Below are positions 60,671-64,000 of a stretch of DNA of 64,000 bases, piece after piece. Within the stretch, counting starts at the first letter, position 1. Each line of letters opens with the position of its first letter. A model generated the notes under the pieces. That model did no database searches, was not told where the DNA came from, and worked only from the letters and a program-made list of their open reading frames with translations. The position numbers and the translations under genes are program-made. This DNA comes from Candidatus Macondimonas diazotrophica (GTDB lineage: Bacteria; Pseudomonadota; Gammaproteobacteria; UBA5335), in contig NZ_SRIO01000001.1 of assembly GCF_004684205.1 (NCBI RefSeq), positions 1-64,000 of the forward strand. Direction: 5' to 3'.

Positions 60671-61579
60671 ATGGCTTTCGGCACTTTGCCACTGCGATTC
60701 TATCTGCCGCTTGCGGTCCTCATCATCACCATTGGCGGCGTCTTTGTCGGCCTGCCGATCTGGCTGGCGGCCAGCCATCTCTACTGGGGCGGCGCATTGG
60801 CGCAGGCCCCATACGACTACACCGGGACCTCGCCATCCACCTGCCCAGCCGGTGTTCGGCCGACCAATCCGGATGCGCAGGATCTACGCACACCCGGGGG
60901 GATCCCGATCCGGGTCCGCACACCGGAGAACTATGACGCCGCACAGTCGCATCCGCTATTGGTCGTCTTTGCGCCGGCCGGACTGGGTCCGGCGCTGAAT
61001 GAACGTTATACCGGTCTGACGCATGCTGCGACCGCATCTGGATTCATCGTGGCCTATGCCGGCAGCCGAGGTTTGACCGAACGCACGATCCGGGATCTGG
61101 GACGCGTTCCCGGCCGGGTGGCCAGCCGCTACTGCGTTGATCTGGAACGCCTGATCTACACTGGGCATTCCGATGGCGGAACGGTGAGCAGCGCCTTGGC
61201 CTTCCTGCCTGATCTTCCCCATCGGCCAGCCGCGATCATCCCGAGTGCTGCAGGGATCCGAGGCGAGGACTTGGCGCGGGAAAACTGCCCCGCCCCGCTG
61301 TCGGTTCTGGTCCTGCATGGTGATCGGGATCGGCTGTTTCCGGGCTACGGCCGGGAAGCCGCCGATTGGTGGGCGCAATGCAACCACGCCCTTGGCCAAC
61401 CTGAAGGGGCATCGAACGGCTGCCTCCGTTGGCCTCCTGGGGATGGCGGCAAGGAAACGCAGTACTGTGCCCATTCGGGGCGCCATCTGGACTGGCCGGA
61501 TCGGGTCGACTACATGATGGCGTTTGCCCGCAAGGCGATCAGCCCGCCACCCGGCGCATCGGCCTCAACGGCGCCATAA
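60671..61579 (+). CDS. Alpha/beta hydrolase, esterase/depolymerase-like
   Basis: A 302-aa protein anchored by an N-terminal membrane helix. Nucleophile S167 is in GHSDGG; the acid is likely Asp in HGDRDRLF and the His is in GRHLDWP. It resembles polyhydroxybutyrate depolymerase or feruloyl-esterase-type proteins. The start follows the ALDH stop by 18 bp. It overlaps the convergent cupredoxin gene by 15 bp. Confidence 0.8.
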   Translation: MAFGTLPLRFYLPLAVLIITIGGVFVGLPIWLAASHLYWGGALAQAPYDYTGTSPSTCPAGVRPTNPDAQDLRTPGGIPIRVRTPENYDAAQSHPLLVVFAPAGLGPALNERYTGLTHAATASGFIVAYAGSRGLTERTIRDLGRVPGRVASRYCVDLERLIYTGHSDGGTVSSALAFLPDLPHRPAAIIPSAAGIRGEDLARENCPAPLSVLVLHGDRDRLFPGYGREAADWWAQCNHALGQPEGASNGCLRWPPGDGGKETQYCAHSGRHLDWPDRVDYMMAFARKAISPPPGASASTAP

Positions 61580-62335
61580 AAACAACAACAAGCCAATCAG
61601 GGAAAAGCCCAGCCCGCCCGCGAACACACCCAGTAAGACGACCGGGTCGGTGTACCAGTCGCGGCGAAAATTTGCGGTCACACCGGGCACGCTCGGCAAG
61701 TCTACGCTTCCGCGCCCGACCACAAGCTGGCCTTTCATTCCCTTTTCCATGTGCTGCGCCAGGTCACAGTGCACCAGATAGGTCCGATTGTCGCTCGGGA
61801 CAATGAAGGTACCGGTCTTGGTGGCACCACCAGCGGCCTCCAGGTGGAACATTCCCTGCGGGTACAGGTACTTCGGAAGCTGGTGCACCATGAACTGGTG
61901 ACGAACCTCATCCTCGTTGATGAACGTGACGGTGATCCGGCTGCACGGCTCGACGCGGAACTCGTGCTGACTCATCCCGAAGATGGTTCCGTTGTAGGGC
62001 TCCGCGTACTTCGTCCCGGCGTGGACCTCGAACGCGTAATCACGACTGATCGCGCTGCAATCCTCCGGCAGCGTATCCTCGTTCCAATTCATGACCATGC
62101 CTTCGGCATCCAGGGTCATTTTGTGCCCTGCATGACCGCCGTGGCCCGAATGGTCCATCTGCGAATGGTCCATCTGCGAATGGTCCATCTGCGAGTGGTC
62201 CATCTGCGAATGGTCCATCTGCGAATGGTCCATCGCAGGCCCGGAGCGCGGCGCATCAACGGAGAACGCGCGGCTCGCCAGCAGCAAACACAACAGCCCG
62301 GCCAGAGCGACGGTTGCGTAACGATGCCCTTTCAT
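61565..62335 (-). CDS. Cupredoxin-domain protein with Met/His repeat
   Basis: A 256-aa secreted protein. A signal peptide is followed by six MDHS units (Met/His copper-binding tract), then a cupredoxin fold whose type-1 copper ligands are visible as His (EVRHQFMVH), Cys-x4-His-x4-Met (HCDLAQHMEKGM). A C-terminal helix (VVLLGVFAGGLGFSLIGLLLFLW) anchors it. It begins 4 bp after the multicopper oxidase, so both form an operon. Copper delivery to the oxidase is inferred. Confidence 0.82.
   Translation of the reverse strand: MKGHRYATVALAGLLCLLLASRAFSVDAPRSGPAMDHSQMDHSQMDHSQMDHSQMDHSQMDHSGHGGHAGHKMTLDAEGMVMNWNEDTLPEDCSAISRDYAFEVHAGTKYAEPYNGTIFGMSQHEFRVEPCSRITVTFINEDEVRHQFMVHQLPKYLYPQGMFHLEAAGGATKTGTFIVPSDNRTYLVHCDLAQHMEKGMKGQLVVGRGSVDLPSVPGVTANFRRDWYTDPVVLLGVFAGGLGFSLIGLLLFLWRR
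62151..62233 (-). repeat. 15-bp tandem repeat coding for MDHSQ
   Basis: Five full units and a part of TGGTCCATCTGCGAA on the plus strand, in frame with the cupredoxin gene. One unit has a G for A (62195). Copy number may vary between strains. Confidence 0.9.
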
Positions 62336-62339
62336 GACA

Positions 62340-64000
62340 TCAGCCTCCAATCGCAGATCGGCGACGGGGACGCCGCAAGAGGATGAAAACAACGGCAAGC
62401 CATGCCCCGCCGATAAGGCCCAGGAGCAGAAAACGCACAGCTTCACGCGAGCTTCCGGTGGTATCGGCTAACTGACTCAGGGGATCGTAGTCGAGCCAGA
62501 CCGGTACTTCACGCTGGTAATACTCTGGCGTGAAAAACTTTTTCCACTCCACGCCCTGAACCTTCGGGAACCCCCCATCATCCAGATAATCTTCATAGAC
62601 GATGGCGGTCATGCTTCCACCCGGACCAATACCGGCGTTGGTTTGCGCCACTTCCTGATGATCATGTGTCAGCCAGATGCCGGGACCATAGCTGTGCAAT
62701 CCGTCATTCGTGGTATTCAGGACGACGTCCACACGTTGTGCAGAGTCGATGGTCACGACATCCCTGATGACTTGCGCGGCGGGCGGCACTTCGACCCCAT
62801 CGAGATGCGTGATGGTCAGTTTATGACCATGCGTATGGACAGGAACGGTCTTGTTGCCACCGTTCAGCATACGCAACTTCACCTTCTCGTCAGGCTTCAC
62901 GATGACCAGTGATTCGCGCATGGTGTAAGGGAATGAACGGCCATTAAGTAGAAAATAACTGGGTTTGGCCTGAGTAATATCGAACTGTCGATGTGCGTCG
63001 CGGATGATCAAGCGCGGATCAATGCGAGTCTGGATAACTTCGCCTAGGCCTTTGTAGATATCTTCAAAATGAAGGTCATACTCTCGGTCGAATGCTTCGC
63101 GCACCGCAACGGATGAATGCCGAACCTGTCCGGCCGCGATATTGAGCGTCTGCACCCAGTTGTTGGGCCGGTTCTCCTCGACGACGAACATGCCCTGCAA
63201 GCCCATCAGGATATGGATGTTGGACTGCACATGACAGTGGTAAAACATGGTGCCCGCGTGCCGCGGCTGGATTTCATAGGTATGGCTGCGCGCAGGCATC
63301 GGTGGAACTTCGCTGGTCTCCGGCACACCATCGTTGCCGACGGGCGCCGTGTGCCCGTGAACCTCATGCTCGGACATGGATTCGTCGTGTGGCATGCCGT
63401 GATCCTGCGAAAACGGGTGATCCACCCCATGCAAATGAATCGTATGCGGCATGTAGTGGGTGTTCTCGAGCGTCAGAAAGACCTTGTCGCCCTGCTCGAC
63501 ACGAATCACCGGGCTCGGCGCACGCAGCAGCGGGTTGGCCTTGACGGACTCGAAGTTTTCGGTCGACATGCCAACCGATTTCGGTGTGAATACCCACAGA
63601 CCCGGCCGGATGCCCGGTGCGATATCGAATTGTGTCATGGGATCCGGTCGGTCCGGTGAGCTGCCGTTGAGCTCGGTAACCTCCAGGCGGATATGCACTT
63701 CGTCTGGATCGCCGTCGCCATCGAGGTCGCGGCCCATGACCACAGCATCGGGCGTCAATCCCGACTGCATCAGCGTCGTGGGCGACACATTATTGGTGCC
63801 CTTCACGGCGGCCGCGACCAGATACGGGTTGTCGGCAATACAATTAAGAGAGGGTGCAATCTCGACGCCGTCGATCACCTGCCCCTTGCGCCACCCGAAG
63901 ACATCATCCGGACAGTATTCCTCTGCCGCCAGCTCTGGACCTGAATCACTGGGTGGCCGTTCACGGTATCCACCGGGACCAAACCATTCGTACCACTGGA
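62340..64000 (-). CDS. Multicopper oxidase, N-terminal part missing
   Basis: The last 553 or so codons of a multicopper oxidase; the start lies beyond the right edge. The frame is open to the window end. Copper motifs are HTIHLHGVDHP, FYHCHVQSNIHI, PVHTHGHKL and THDHQEVAQ. A C-terminal membrane helix (VRFLLLGLIGGAWLAVVFILL) is present. It oxidises an unknown substrate, perhaps Cu(I) or Mn(II). Confidence 0.92.
   Translation of the reverse strand, partial: QWYEWFGPGGYRERPPSDSGPELAAEEYCPDDVFGWRKGQVIDGVEIAPSLNCIADNPYLVAAAVKGTNNVSPTTLMQSGLTPDAVVMGRDLDGDGDPDEVHIRLEVTELNGSSPDRPDPMTQFDIAPGIRPGLWVFTPKSVGMSTENFESVKANPLLRAPSPVIRVEQGDKVFLTLENTHYMPHTIHLHGVDHPFSQDHGMPHDESMSEHEVHGHTAPVGNDGVPETSEVPPMPARSHTYEIQPRHAGTMFYHCHVQSNIHILMGLQGMFVVEENRPNNWVQTLNIAAGQVRHSSVAVREAFDREYDLHFEDIYKGLGEVIQTRIDPRLIIRDAHRQFDITQAKPSYFLLNGRSFPYTMRESLVIVKPDEKVKLRMLNGGNKTVPVHTHGHKLTITHLDGVEVPPAAQVIRDVVTIDSAQRVDVVLNTTNDGLHSYGPGIWLTHDHQEVAQTNAGIGPGGSMTAIVYEDYLDDGGFPKVQGVEWKKFFTPEYYQREVPVWLDYDPLSQLADTTGSSREAVRFLLLGLIGGAWLAVVFILLRRPRRRSAIGG

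Noticed and set aside
62151-62233. Short tandem repeats as a possible CRISPR array
   Set aside because: Units are 15 bp, contiguous without spacers, and in frame inside the cupredoxin gene.

Overview
The window is a 64-kb piece of a gammaproteobacterial chromosome. Three lineage-typical gene orders support this: a tRNA-Tyr/Gly/Thr-tuf cluster at the left edge, a divergent argH / algZ-algR-hemC-hemD-hemX-hemY locus as in pseudomonads, and dapA facing bcp. An AlkB-type hydroxylase, an Old Yellow Enzyme, LitR and multicopper genes fit a free-living aquatic or hydrocarbon-associated bacterium. I cannot name the genus from sequence alone.

Layout. 1-6.5 kb: the tRNA-tuf cluster, a three-gene RND efflux operon (lipoprotein adaptor, HAE1-type pump, TolC-like channel) and an upstream tRNA-Thr(UGU). 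The efflux operon lies where E. coli has thrU directly next to tyrU. 6.6-13.8 kb: a LitR/CarH-type B12 photoreceptor-repressor gene and, past a YigB-like phosphatase, a five-gene operon (FAD amine oxidase-like, DUF1365, Cfa-like methyltransferase, GPH symporter-like, DUF3833 lipoprotein) of the kind linked to light or singlet-oxygen responses and modified fatty acids. Its promoter overlaps two TACA elements 11 bp apart, a candidate LitR operator. 14.3-23.9 kb: housekeeping genes (purU, heme pathway, AlgZ/AlgR, argH) and two outer-membrane barrel proteins. 24-29.7 kb: katG, a LysR regulator, an FMN reductase, a pirin and a DoxX protein.

29.7-41.2 kb looks like a foreign island. It holds a frameshifted helicase remnant and a complete Kdp potassium system in unusual order: kdpF, a small membrane ORF, kdpB, a second KdpF-like peptide, kdpA, kdpC, kdpD, kdpE and an EIIA-Ntr gene. 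It ends in a LysR/serine-recombinase chimera that stops 2 bp from the 3' end of tRNA-Ser(GGA).

41.3-64 kb: dapA, bcp, phoH, an orphan ParA-like ATPase, a TusA-like protein without its cysteine, bepA, prlC, a GNAT, a decayed prlC fragment, gor, a gamma-carbonic anhydrase, a zinc metallopeptidase, an Old Yellow Enzyme, an AlkB-type hydroxylase, two short conserved genes, an aldehyde dehydrogenase, an esterase, and a cupredoxin/multicopper oxidase pair that runs off the right edge.

All functions are read from motifs and family knowledge. No database search was run.
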